A DNA stretch of 64,000 nucleotides, from positions 992,001 to 1,056,000 of the forward strand of contig JAPWGK010000008.1 of NCBI GenBank assembly GCA_029641185.1, read 5' to 3'. Shown one piece after another: positions 33,421-44,591 of this stretch; positions within the stretch are counted from its first letter, which is position 1, and each line of letters opens with the position of its first letter. The notes beneath the pieces were generated by a model. That model was not told the origin of the DNA. It did no database searches and saw nothing but the letters and a program-made list of their open reading frames with translations. The position numbers and the translations under genes were made by a program. The stretch is from Pseudofabraea citricarpa (taxonomy: Eukaryota > Ascomycota > Leotiomycetes > Helotiales > Dermateaceae).

Positions 33421-34251
33421 TCGTGTTGGAAATCAGATGCCCGTTAAGAACAGAAATGTGGCTTGGCTGATGTGTGGAGGTAATGGAATCCATGAGTCTT
33501 TTCTTTTCCTATATCACCTTTCGTTTCTGGCTCTGCCACCAATGCTTAGCTGGGTTTGAGTTTAGTGCGCCTTGGAAGGATGGATAGGTAGATGATGGAT
33601 ATGATAGAGACAATGTAGGGGCACAAACAGACGGCTGAGAATATTGCGTAGTCTTAGGGAGTTTGACGTTGACCGTTGTGAATTTAATCATTTGTCCAGT
33701 CGTTTCCTCACTAAGTTCACATTTCACAGAAATATTGATATGGACAAACAAATATTTTATATTTTTTATCCTGCTGGTTCCTTTCGTTATTCGATACCTG
33801 CTATGTCCTCCTACAAATGCTGAACATGACGAGGAAAATTGAAGGCGGATAGAGTAAACGAGTACAACTCTTGGCCTTGTCTGGTGTTTCTGGCAGGGGA
33901 GCGGGGATACCCTTTTTGGGTGTTAGGTATGAAAATTTGAGCTTAGGCATATATTTAGCTACCTGACTTACTGTATCTTTATCCTGACTTGACGTTATAT
34001 TTTACCAAACCAGGCTGTGGCTGAAAATAACTAACCAGTTTCTTGTTGCAAGAAACCTATCAATCGTCGTACGACGCACCTAAAGTCTACGTTTGTAAAT
34101 CTGAATAATAATCGTATCTAATATAAAGTAATTTGTTCTTAATTCTTACGATTCAGTCTCCTAGACAATCTAAGAGACTTTGTTGGATGATCACTGCCTA
34201 GCTATACCTTGTATGCAAAGATATATAAATACAAATAACAGATGGCCTGTC
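33421..34251. other. Intergenic, 0.83 kb
   Basis: 3' region of the Tyr-rich gene and upstream DNA of the 5S gene, AT-rich. A TATAAATA lies near 34224, about 30 bp before the 5S gene. No protein gene seen. Confidence 0.45.
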
Positions 34252-34370
34252 ACATACGACCATAGACTGAGGAGAATTGGGCATCCCGTCCGCTCTGCCA
34301 TACACAAGCCTCAGATCGGTAGATTAGTAGTTGGGTGGGTGACCACCAGCGAATACCTACTGTTGTATGT
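34252..34370 (+). rRNA. 5S ribosomal RNA gene (possibly a divergent copy)
   Basis: 119 nt starting ACATACGACCATAGACTGAG and ending in CTACTGTTGTATGT followed by a T run, the Pol III terminator. It contains the invariant segments GCATCCCGTCCGCTCT and AGTAGTTGGGTGGGTGACC of ascomycete 5S rRNA. The two ends pair (ACATACGAC with GTTGTATGT). The helix III/IV region and the stretch AGATCGGTAGATTAG are less typical, so this may be a variant or an ageing copy. In Pezizomycotina 5S genes are dispersed singly like this. Confidence 0.88.
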
Positions 34371-34843
34371 TTTTGCCATTTATTTTTGCCATCGTTCCAA
34401 GTCAGCATAGACCTGGAGAACACGATAAATGAAAAGCTACTAACGTCCATATAATTTGAAACATGATCTCAGATATTCTATTTCTTCATTAATTTTCTAT
34501 TTTCATTTCAGAAGAAAAAAACCGAATTTTCATTTCGGAGTAGAGATGCTAGATATACAAATACGCGAGCGAGCACATTTTTCCGTGGTTGAACCAATTC
34601 ACACAAAAAGGACTAGATGAATTCCCCCATGTGGGAAGTCCAAATTTCATTTCTCAAGAGTTCATTTCAAGAACGAAAGTGGGCCTAAATCTTCTCTTTC
34701 GGCTGTATTTGTCGAGTTGGAAGGTGATTTCCAACTTTGTTTCAACCACAAGTCCCATGATAGTGTACCTTTCACACAACAATGAAAATCCATTCGCGCT
34801 GCCTATCAATAGCCATTTCCAGGTGTTTCATTTTTTATTTATT
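34371..34843. other. Intergenic, 470 bp
   Basis: AT-rich DNA between the 5S gene and UstYa-family 5; nothing recognised. Confidence 0.45.
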
Positions 34844-35794
34844 CTATGGAGGAGGAAAATTCGGTAGAGCCTCGATTTTCTTGCCTCCAATTGATGCCCA
34901 TTCGACAATTCTATTCCAATTTCGACAAGTATGTGGAACATTTGTTTGCGCTTCGTAAGCTCTTGGAACACCTGACTTTGTCCACTCGGTATACTTGAGA
35001 GGATACAAGGTCGTATCTGGCATGCACATAATAGCTTTCCGTAGATCTTCAATGCAGTGAGCTGTATGCTTGATGCTCACGTACTCGTTTTCGTTTTGAG
35101 GATTCTCGCGTCCCCATGCGATTCGCCGTAGACGTGTCAAGCACTATCAATATATCAATAAAAGTCCCAGATTAATTCGTGAGAAGGGATAAATACGTGG
35201 AGATGATGAAATACAGAAACAACAACCGGGTACACAGTGTCGTCGTCTACCGAAACGACGCTCGGGGGACTTAAGCGTTCGTTCTCCTTCGCAGTAATCC
35301 CAGCTCGCATATCTATTTCATTGTTAGATCAAATACATTTGAAAATCACAAACTTATCGCTCACATCTAGTTAAATCATCCCAATGTGCTTCCGACACGG
35401 GAGTTAGTGGGCCCTCGTAAGGGCTGACTTCTCTATTCGGATCCTCATCCCAGAACATGGTCAAATTGAACTGGGTATCCTCATATTCAATATAATCTTC
35501 CACCGACTCTGAATAAGTTGTCAGTCCGTGGTTGCTAACCGCCAAGAGACAAATCATACCTGGCTCGGTTGGCCATTTCTTTACCACAGGCTGAGCATAG
35601 ATGGCCCGAAGAATTGTAACATACGCAATAAAGCAAGTGGTATGAAAAATCAGGAAGAGGATATGCTTTCGAAATCTTTGAAATCTTGACCCAGTATGCC
35701 TAGCTAGAGCATGCTCAATGTCATTATCCAGCCCCTCGTCGTCAGAAAGGAGGATTCTGTCGCTATCCTCTTCTTTGCTGGAGATAGAACTCAT
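34844..35794 (-). CDS. UstYa-family oxidase 5
   Basis: 264 residues. Exons 35560-35794, 35365-35508, 35197-35312 and 34844-35143, all in phase. An acidic cytosolic tail is followed by a membrane helix (about 44-63). The lumenal part includes SVVSVDDDTVYPVVVSVF leading into HHLHC (162-166), split by an intron before its Cys. Then HTAHC (191-195) is followed by IEDLRKAIMCMPDTTLYPL, which matches the C.(A/P)DTTL block of UstYa proteins. It ends with HTCRNWNRIVEWA, the CRxWxxIxxW closing motif. It is divergent to the S33 peptidase across 430 bp. Likely acts on peptide substrates in the secretory pathway; the exact chemistry is unknown. Confidence 0.88.
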
Positions 35795-36224
35795 ATTAGA
35801 GAAGCCTATGACCGCACCAATTATTCATTAAAATTCCAGTATGTACGTGGATAAATACCACATGGAAACATACCTTTGATAAGCCTAAATTATGTTCTTC
35901 TGGCGGCCCGCCTGGTTGGCAACTTCTTGTTTGGGCGTTTCGCTGAGTACCCTTGTTCCGGCCTCCAGTCCATACAGAACCTTGCCGCTTATCATGCACA
36001 ATCAACAAACCCATCATCGTCATCACCGCCCATCTCACAATTCCATGCCTCAAATTTCTTGTTCTTCAATCTCCACCTCCATATGCTGCAGAGCGGAACA
36101 CAACCTGACTTGCAGTTCCCCACATGTGCCATTGAAAGCACAGAAGTTCTCTGAGTTGGTTTCTTGGCACGCCTCTTCGTCTTTAGAGCCAGGTGACCGG
36201 CCGAATTCAATAGACAAACTCGAC
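35795..36224. promoter_or_regulatory. Divergent promoter between UstYa-family 5 and the S33 peptidase
   Basis: 430 bp shared upstream region; overlapping short frames are not protein-like. No specific motif identified. Confidence 0.4.
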
Positions 36225-38500
36225 ATGATGGACAAGGCAATTCGAACATCCCAGTCAGAGGGAAGTCAATCCCGGCCCACGAGTCAGAAACCGTGTCGAA
36301 GTACTAGCTCACGTCGCTTTGTAATTGTATTTGCGATTGGCTTGGCATATCTTCTTTGGTGGTATCGAGACATCATTCTGCCAGATGCTAAGGATGTATT
36401 GGACCATGGGTTGAATAGCAACAATGATGTGGATTGGAATACGGTAGAAGAGTACATTCCCTCTTTCGTGAGGATGAAGAGCTGATATTTCGTAGATTAA
36501 GCCTAGTGAGAACCTTCAATGGGCACCATGCCTTGATGAATTTCTTTGCGCTCGACTTACTGTGCCTATGGATTACGCCAGACCTTTGAAAATGTCAAAG
36601 AATCACCCAAAAGTACACATCGCACTCATGATGTTCCCGGGTATCAATCATACAACTTCTGGAAAGTTCTCGGCGTCCCCGTTGCTATTGAATCCTGGCG
36701 GCCCTGGCTCATCTGGAGTTCGTATGATACGAACCTGGGGCAATCGAGCTCGAAAAATGACCAGTGATGACCAAGACGTGATTGGTTTTGATCCCCGAGG
36801 AATTGGAGAATCAACACCTCAAGTGGATTGCTTTTCATTCCCGTCTCATGAGGCACCAGACCAAGAAAACGTCTCTCAAGGAGCCTTCAATCGAATGACT
36901 TGGGAAGCAGCAGGATTAAATACCGGAATTATCAACTTGAAGAGTGATGATGCTTTGATCAACCTGGACGATCGTACCAAGTCATTAGCGAAGCTCTGCA
37001 ATTTAAAGGATGCCTTGCATGGAGGAAATAGTATTCTCAGGCATATCAATACTATGAATGTCGTCAAAGATATGCTAAGTATAATTGATGCTTGGAGCGT
37101 GTGGACTTCTTCGGGTCATGCCCCGAAAGCTGTGACAATTGATGATGAGGTTGTCGACCAGCCGATTAAGCTCAAATATTGGGGATTCAGCTACGGCACT
37201 TTGCTTGGTTCAACATTTGCAGCTGTTTACCCCGAAAGAGTTGGCCGGATTGTTCTTGACGGGATCCTTAACGCGAATGACTACGTCAATTATTCTTGGA
37301 CTAGTCACACAAAACACATCGATGCAGTGCTGGCATCTTTTTTCCAGTATTGTTCTCTTGCGGGGGAGTCTTGTCATTTATACCGCCTTAACGATTCAGC
37401 TTCGGATATTGAAGTAAGATTTCATAATCTTATGGAGAAGGTGAACCAGAACGCAATCACTTTGACTTACCCAAAGACAATGATGCCCGCTGTCATAACT
37501 TTTGCTGATGTCAAGGACTATCTTTTCCAGGCTATGTTCCGTCCAATGGAAACATTTCCACGCTTGGCTCAGCTTCTGAATGCAATTGACAGAAAGGATG
37601 ATGATTTTATAGCTACCGAGATCAAACCCGATCCCTCACTCGACTCTATAGGTGTGTGCAATAAGCAGAAATTGACATTCGATATTACAGAAGCTGGACG
37701 AGCTGTATCATGCAGCGACAAGAGATATCCTGTATGTAATGCAATCACTCATTTTGAGAATCAAGTAGTCGCGCCCTACAGGTATCCCTGCTTACAGCTT
37801 CTGTGTTTTAATAGTTCAATGCATCCATCACAGATTTGAAGGATATTTATCGCGACTTCTCCAAGACATCTTATTTTGCCGATGTTTGGATGAGTCAAAT
37901 GATTGGTTGTCGCCACTGGAATATTTCAGCAATGGGACCCAGCATTCCATTTCAGCCTCGCCCAAAGACTATAAAAGATGAACCAATCACGACCTCGTTC
38001 CCCCTTCTCTTTGTATCTACTTCTGAGGATCCTGTCGGGCCTATCCAGTAAGGATATTTTACCACTCAACATAATTATTCCTATAGGATGACGGAGGCTA
38101 AGTCAATTGCAGTGGTGGTTTAGATATGGCACTTAGATTTCAAGATGCTGGCTTCATTGAACAAAAGTCAGAAGGTCACTGTTCTTCATCAGTTCTCTCG
38201 CAGTGCACAGTGAACAAAGTGCGATCATACTTTCGAGATGGCATCGTGCCACCTCCGCCTGTGCTTGGGAAAACCCTGCCTGAAGGGAGATGGGACCGGT
38301 GCGAAAGAGATGAGTGGCCATGGAAGCCTTTCGAAAAGGATCAGTGGAAGAAAGATAAGATGGCTATCCAGAATGAGGGAGAGACAATTGCCGATCGTAG
38401 TGAATATGGTGCGGAATCAGTTGAGGAGGAGGCTACTCTTTTGCAGACTTGGAAGGAGATGCAGCGCGACATTGGGCAATGGAAATTATTCGCAAGGTAA
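36225..38500 (+). CDS. Membrane-anchored S33-type alpha/beta-hydrolase (tripeptidyl/prolyl aminopeptidase-like)
   Basis: 691 residues. Exons 36225-36443, 36496-37731, 37815-38047 and 38113-38500. An N-terminal anchor (about 32-47) is followed by the DWNTIKPSENLQWAPC entry typical of this fungal family. Next come the oxyanion motif NPGGPGSSG (about 139-147), the nucleophile GFSYGT (Ser305) and a C-terminal TAP-like domain. That domain carries STSEDPVGP for the acid and GHCSS for the catalytic His. Relatives remove short peptides from free N-termini. Placed among UstYa genes and divergent to UstYa-family 5, it is a good candidate for trimming Kex2-released peptides in the secretory pathway. All catalytic elements are present. 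Confidence 0.88.
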
Positions 38501-38688
38501 CATGTTTCATAGTCGAAGTAGTCTTTGTACGAGTTTTAAATTAGATATATTTATATGCAAGAATTGACATGTGTCTATTAAGCTAATCAGGAAGAGAAAG
38601 GTTGACCTTTGGCGCCGAAAATAATGACGTGGCCATCGTCGTTTTCTCGCAAAAGACACTACCTAGTTTATGAAATCCGACCAGATGT

Positions 38689-39723
38689 TCACGGCATGTT
38701 CTCATAAACGTCTTCGGGATTTGGCTTTTTCCAGAAATCTACTGGCAGTTTTTCCGGTCCTTGATGATCTTCAGCCCATTGCCTGACCTCGTCAAAGTTG
38801 CGGCATTTGTGCTGCGTATTAAAGTCCGGAAAGGGTTGCGGGTCTGATGGTTTCCACCAGACTTTCCCGAGCACACTGACATCAACGGTACACATCAATT
38901 GCTGACGCAGTATATCAAGACAATGTGCTTGCATCAAGGTTAGTTTTCAGTATTGTTCCAGGAACGATAGGAACTTGACTCACAAACGTGGTAGCGGACG
39001 ATGGTATCGTCGTTTTGAAAAGCCCCTTTGCCGAGAGCATGGTAGTAGTTATAATTGTAATATAGAGATTGTCGAAGGAGATTCTGCCCATCAGTCAGAA
39101 ATTGGTCGCAGTCTATTGACTTCCCATCTCATACCAAGCAGTGGAGGTGGTGGAGACCTTCCACATTTACCGGAAAACCACCGCCATACTTATCGGCAAC
39201 TTGCACCTGTGATGATCGAAGGCCTGACTGCGATGATAGTTTAGCTGGGATTATTGATGCTCTGTCTATTTGTCTGTTAGGCTTTATGAACAGTTGATCA
39301 ATTGCCACTTCACCTACAATCTACACCCAAAGCTTCCCATGCGGCGTCAACTTCAGGACCAGCATTCTGCCGATAGATATTCTCATACATCAAAGATCCG
39401 TTATAATTGACCATCTCGTACTTGACATTCATGTCTTTCATCAACGGTGCTGCAGATATTAGCCAAACCCCCTTCCTCGGTAAACTTCACTCACAGTATA
39501 AGAGATTTGACTTCGAGCCATCTTGGCTACTTATCCATATCCCAAGAGTTATGGCTACAGAAAAACATGCTACAAAGCCCAGAAATGTATACAATTTTCC
39601 AGCTAAGCCATCGCGGGAGGATTTAGAGTACGAAGTTTTGCTTGACGGTACGGTCAAAGACTCGCAATCATCCGTCGGTACTGGTGTGAATTTGATTTCT
39701 TCGTCAATCTGATTGCCATGCAT
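38689..39723 (-). CDS. UstYa-family ox­idase 6
   Basis: 276 residues. Exons 39495-39723, 39318-39449, 39135-39265, 38984-39083 and 38689-38927, phase-consistent throughout. Membrane helix about 46-64. The lumenal domain has NYNGSLMYENIYRQNAGPEV, then DAAWEALGVDYR, then KYGGGFPVNVEGLHHLHCLN. HHLHC is at 159-163, followed by NLLRQSLYYN; HVSHC is at 196-200 and DILRQQLMC after it. The closing block HKCRNFDEVRQWAEDH is conserved. This is the best-conserved UstYa member in the window and matches the widespread UstYb-like type found in many ascomycete clusters. It marks the right-hand limit of the predicted peptide cluster. Confidence 0.92.
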
Positions 39724-40813
39724 TGCGCATAGCTTTGAAAGCTAGGATAGAGAGCAACAAAATTTCAATTCCAATATTGTGAGGGGTCCTTGTAGACAAA
39801 AAGTTCTTGCCGGGGCGTTCCACAATATGCACATGCTCTCAGCTGAGGGGTTAGAGTTGGAAGCTGCCAACAATTAAGTTAGATTTCAACTCAGCTGTGG
39901 CGCGAAGAATTAAAGGTTTATGGTTTGTAATCAAGGGGCTTAGTGCCACAACTAAGCCACGGGAAGAAAGGCTTCTTTCGACGAATCCGGGAAAATCTTG
40001 GCCAGCTGGGCATCAAGCCTCTCCACACAATCCCATGCACGACCCTGGCTAAAATGTTGTGGCAAGAAGAACAGCAAGCAAAACCCAGGCAAATTAATTC
40101 TACCAGAGAGGGGTCGTGGCTGTATTGGGTCGTCTTGGAGAGTACTAGACATATCAAAAGTGCCAAAGTTATAAATTCCCGCTTTCTCGGCTGGAAGCGA
40201 TCAAGTCCACGTTAAGCTTTCGCAGATCCCCACCCCACACTATCATGCAGCCCATCGGACATGTGCTCTTGGTACGGATTATGCCATTTTGGATTAGAAG
40301 GAATCCCCAAGCTTTAGAGGACATTCTCGTGTTGAGAGTTCACCATCCCCAATGCTTTCAGCCATGTAATCGAACGAGAAGAACCACGATTGGTCCGGTG
40401 TTCTCAACCTTGATGTCCGATCCACTTGTTTCTCAACTCATATCTCATCTGAGTAAGAATTGCCAACTCACAAGTCTCTGTTGTCATTTGCATCCAATGG
40501 CAATCGTTATCCGGATTCTGTGTCGTGGAAATGATGGAATCACTCCCCATGACGGAAGCTATAGCCTTTCAATAGCACAATCCTCTTTTCGAGATACCGC
40601 TTTCTGCTCATCTTCCGGACCGTGGTAGCTTCCAGTGAGATTCTTGGAGAAAAGCTGAAAGCTTGGATCCGTGAGCCAGCATTACTTATAAAGCATATGC
40701 CTCTCGCCCCAACGGACAACATTCTCTTTCATCCTCAATCAAGCAATCTCACCAGCTTCTCCTCCTCTTACTCTTATCCCTTGCCTTCAGCTTGAAAACA
40801 GTCCATCTCAACC
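39724..40813. other. Intergenic, 1.09 kb
   Basis: Several short frames on both strands, none with family features. The last 100 bp has a CT-rich leader and a TATAAA (40686) before the small secreted protein. Confidence 0.45.
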
Positions 40814-41107
40814 ATGAAGTTCACACCAGTTCTTGCCGTCCTGGCCTTTGGCTCTATGGTCGCAGCTGCACCTGTCACCGAGGAAGCGAAGCGTGATGCT
40901 CAGGGATATGGAAACTATGGCGACTATGGTTCTTATGCCGGTACACCAGCCCCAGCTGGAGGATATGGAACCTATTCAGCAGCTCCAGCAGACCCAGTTC
41001 CTGCTCCAGCAGGTGGTTATGGATCTTACCCACCTCCCGAGGGAGGTTATGGAGGCTATGGCACCTACAGGAGAGCTCTCGAATACGTGAAGAGCCTGTG
41101 GTCTTAG
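40814..41107 (+). CDS. Small secreted Gly/Tyr/Pro-rich protein
   Basis: 97 residues, single exon. Signal peptide about 1-18, then a short propeptide ending in KR (26-27), a Kex2 site. The mature part is built of short Tyr-Gly repeats of the forms GNYGDYGSY, GGYGTY, GGYGSY and GGYGGYGTY, separated by Ala/Pro spacers. It ends in a basic-hydrophobic tail (YRRALEYVKSLWS). There is no cysteine. Similar Gly-Tyr secreted proteins are common in ascomycetes and are thought to be wall or surface associated. Its place 1.1 kb from the last UstYa gene raises the idea that it is a second tyrosine-rich substrate, but the repeats are not Kex2-separated, so that is weak. Strong translation context and TATA support a real gene. 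Confidence 0.8.
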   Translation: MKFTPVLAVLAFGSMVAAAPVTEEAKRDAQGYGNYGDYGSYAGTPAPAGGYGTYSAAPADPVPAPAGGYGSYPPPEGGYGGYGTYRRALEYVKSLWS

Positions 41108-41631
41108 ACTTGTGAGTTTAGTTCTTCCATGTGGTCAATTGACACAAGACTAACTCGTCATAAGTATTCTCGTGCTTCCAATCAGTACACAGAGCCACAA
41201 GGCTGCTCGAGGATATGATAACGAATACTTTGTTGGGAGAGATATTAGGGCTGGATGTGTGGTTTGCTGTCAATGGGACAGCATTTAGTATCATATTGCC
41301 ATAATTCATTAATAATTGTCAACCTAAACTCGTCTTATTCCTGTCATTCCTGATGAATAGATTTGATTAGTGGAGATTGGTGATTTTATTTCTTACATGA
41401 AACTTTCAGACGCCTGGAACTTTAAAGTACTGGATGAGATTTAATTACGCGACGTTATTATGCATACAGTGCTTTCTCCACCTTTGTGTATGAGTGACTA
41501 AACAAAGAACTGTGATATGAAGGTCTCTTTAATTTTTCAAACTATGGTTAAAGATCGATATTTGGTTCGGAGACGTATAAATTCAAGTACTCTCTTCAAA
41601 AGAACCCAACACCAATTCCAATTCCGTATTT
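41108..41631. other. Intergenic between convergent genes
   Basis: About 520 bp, AT-rich 3' regions; nothing recognised. Confidence 0.45.
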
Positions 41632-43850
41632 TCAGATGATGCTTATCAAGTGCGGTTGTCCCCATTGGCAAACGTCAAAGCGTCCTACGCTACTTCTACC
41701 TAACCCCTGCGATGCGTCAAACTTCCTACAGGAAACCTGGAAAGAATCCACTGGATAAATCTCAAACTGTCCTTCCCTAGTAAATTCAAGGTGCTTCTCA
41801 TTGCCTGTTCGCCGAAGAACTATTCCAACAGCTGTAGGTGAAATCTCATAGCTGTCATTGGTAATCTTTTTTGAGGGAGGATCAGAAATGTATCTGATGG
41901 GAAGGTAGTATAGATCATTATGGACCGCAGGCTCTGTGAGCATATTGTCGACATCGAGAAGGCTATTCCCTATTCTTGTACCGTCGATGATAAGGTCATA
42001 TAACCCTCGATTATCTTCACATTCATTCAAGATGATATCTTCCCTAGCCAGATATCCTTCTAGCCTGAGAATGCCGCCTTTTACTTTGCTAAAGGGATTT
42101 CTTGTGACAGTTTCGATGTTAACATCAACGATAAATGCAATGATATCTCGTTCATCAGCATGATAAATTTGGCAAGCGTTTTCGATGGAGCCAATTATCG
42201 AGGCCCATGACCACGTAGGAGCTATGTAGTCATGTAGTCGAGCTCTAGGTGTCAAGGGATTTTGTCTACGTGCTTGCCATAGCAATTGATATGCCAAATG
42301 TTTCCGCCACATGCCAGCTAAATATTGGCTCTCAATATATTGCTCCATCTTATTCGCTAGTCCTGCAACAGCTATCAGCTTGTCGTTTTCGTAAGTTAAG
42401 GCTCCCGCGGTATATCGTCCCACGATCATGTCCCAGACATTGAAGGCGTCTAGACTTGAATCGGCCACCATTTCTCTATTCCTGCGTAATTCAGCACCGT
42501 GAATGTGGGGCATGATACCCGACATTACACGAAGACCAATTTGGTTGGGCAGGCGATCAGGGAATTGCTCGCACAGCGAACTCTCTCCGCATTCCCAGAA
42601 TAGCTGTGTGCGTCCAAAGTGCAATGTACGAGGAGGAAGAAATCGCTCTTGACACACCCAGCTCCGGCGTTGCAGAGGTGTCTCAAAAACGTTCATTTTC
42701 CAAAAATATGCTTTGACGCAATAGTAAATCCCCTTTTGCGGGCCCCAATCGAGATTGACCTTGACTGGTGATATCAATTCGGGGTTTCTAGAGGAGAAGC
42801 AGCCCTGACGACCGTCAGCAGCGTGTGTGGCTGCGATATTTAGATATGAATTTGAGTAGAACTGGCTCATGAGAGTGGCTTGTTCTTGCCAATCCGATTC
42901 AGAGTCTTGAATAATACAGAGTGAATCGATCCAAACATATCTTATGCCAAGGCGTTTTGAAATTATCATCGATTCCTGGAAGGTTTTGGAAAGCCGAGAG
43001 AACGGTATGCTTTTCTCCATGGATGAGAAATTGTTCTTGAGAAGTCTCAAGGGCATATATGAACCCCAACAGTGACTAAGAGTCAAATATTCTGCGTTGT
43101 GTGTGTCAGGTCCGGACACATGCAAACGGGGTTCTATTCTCTCATTTAGCCCTATGTCGATTATTCTGGTAGGCAGTGGAGGTGCTGCTGAATTTCCACT
43201 GCGGCAATTATAATGGCCGGAAGAGCATTTATAAATCCATTGCGATACTAAGTCCCAAGTTGAGTTTGAGGAAGTGCTATCTTCAATCGGACCACGGTTC
43301 ACAAACTCATGAAGTTCTGATTCAAAATAGGGATTTTCAGCTCTGAATTAATAATGATAGGACATTGAGAATTCTCACCAGATTCTGGAAAAAGCTGCAC
43401 CATTGCTCTTACTTCTCTTCCCCTTGGGGCGAATTCAAGTTTAGGCGACTCGTATTCCATACCCAAGAATGGTGGAATATCACCATCGACATATAGATCA
43501 TGTTTAATCTGGAAAGGGTGAGAATGTGGGGTTTCTTTACTCTGTTGCCAATGCTCTCGCATAGCACGGACGTCATCGTCTACCAGGCAGTCTAAAAGGA
43601 GTGAACACAATATACAGCCATCAGACATAGTGACTTCCATCAAGTCTGAAGTCACGATCTCCCGCGACTCGTCTTTTCTGTCTGGCCGCCGCTTTAGTCG
43701 GGCGGCAGCATTCTCCTCGAACTCCTTGCTGACAAGCTCTTTTGGGTATCGAGAACCAAGAAGAGCCTCACATCTATAGCACAGCTGTGAGGTTTCTTGA
43801 AACATTTGCTTTACAAATAAACCTTCCGGTAGTGCCGCGGACATGGTCAA
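41632..43850 (-). CDS. HET-domain protein (heterokaryon incompatibility type)
   Basis: 718 residues. Exons 43379-43850 and 41632-43316 (62 nt intron, phase 1). The HET domain (PF06985) begins at about residue 233 with EYLTLSHCWG. It continues through FSRLSKTFQESMIISKRLGIRYVWIDSLCIIQDSESDW and a LMSQFYSNSYLNIAATHA block, all signature positions. The N-terminal about 160 residues hold a Cys-containing region (CYRCEALLG, CILCSLLLDC) that often precedes HET in such proteins. HET proteins trigger cell death on nonself recognition in fungal fusion. The allele partner cannot be inferred, and no NACHT or repeat domain is attached. It neighbours another recognition-type gene. Confidence 0.92.
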
Positions 43851-44591
43851 TCTGACAGATGGAGTCTTGAATCAACGCTGCTGCCTGACTGTGATCATGC
43901 GTTATCTGTGTCTTTGTTATGGTATGAGAAAATAGGGCTCAACTTGCAGTATATCGAAAATGAATTTGGGGTCCAAGTTTTCGAATTCTGGTCAGTTGAT
44001 GTACGATGGTACAGATTCTACCTGAGTTGTGAGTATATGCATGGGCGAGCACCAGGTGAGAGAAGTGAGCGAAGAGGCTTCGCGTCACGTGTTGCTTGGC
44101 TTTAAAAACATGGGCAAGCTCTTGAGATTGAGATCGAACTAAAATATCTTGTTTTTCTGACTGTAATTCTCCTATATTTCACATACTAGAGTGCCTAAGA
44201 TTTCGCAATTAAAATAATAAACTCCAGGCAGAAAAGAGGTCCGCAGCTTCAGTTTTTAAAGTGTGCCTCAGACTTTAATTACCTAGTAGTCGGCGATACT
44301 CGAGATATCATACACTCGTCTATCAATGATTAACCATACATGGTTGGATCCTGATAATCCTTACTATTTAACTTTATAGTCTCGAAATATACTCTGCCTA
44401 TTCTAATAAATTACCAGCAACTATCAATGCAACTTAAGACACTTCGCCATATGAAATTCGGATGCGTGATTCGATATAAACTGGTAGTGAGCCGCCAAAG
44501 TTGCCTAACACTAGTCCTTAATTAAACAGTGAGGCTCGGTCTGGAGATCTATCCGGAACACCAAGAGGTTTTGCGAGTTCGCACAGTATTA
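43851..44591. other. Intergenic, 0.74 kb
   Basis: Promoter of the HET gene and 3' region of the hydrolase fusion, AT-rich; a CACGTG lies near 44085. No gene seen. Confidence 0.45.
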
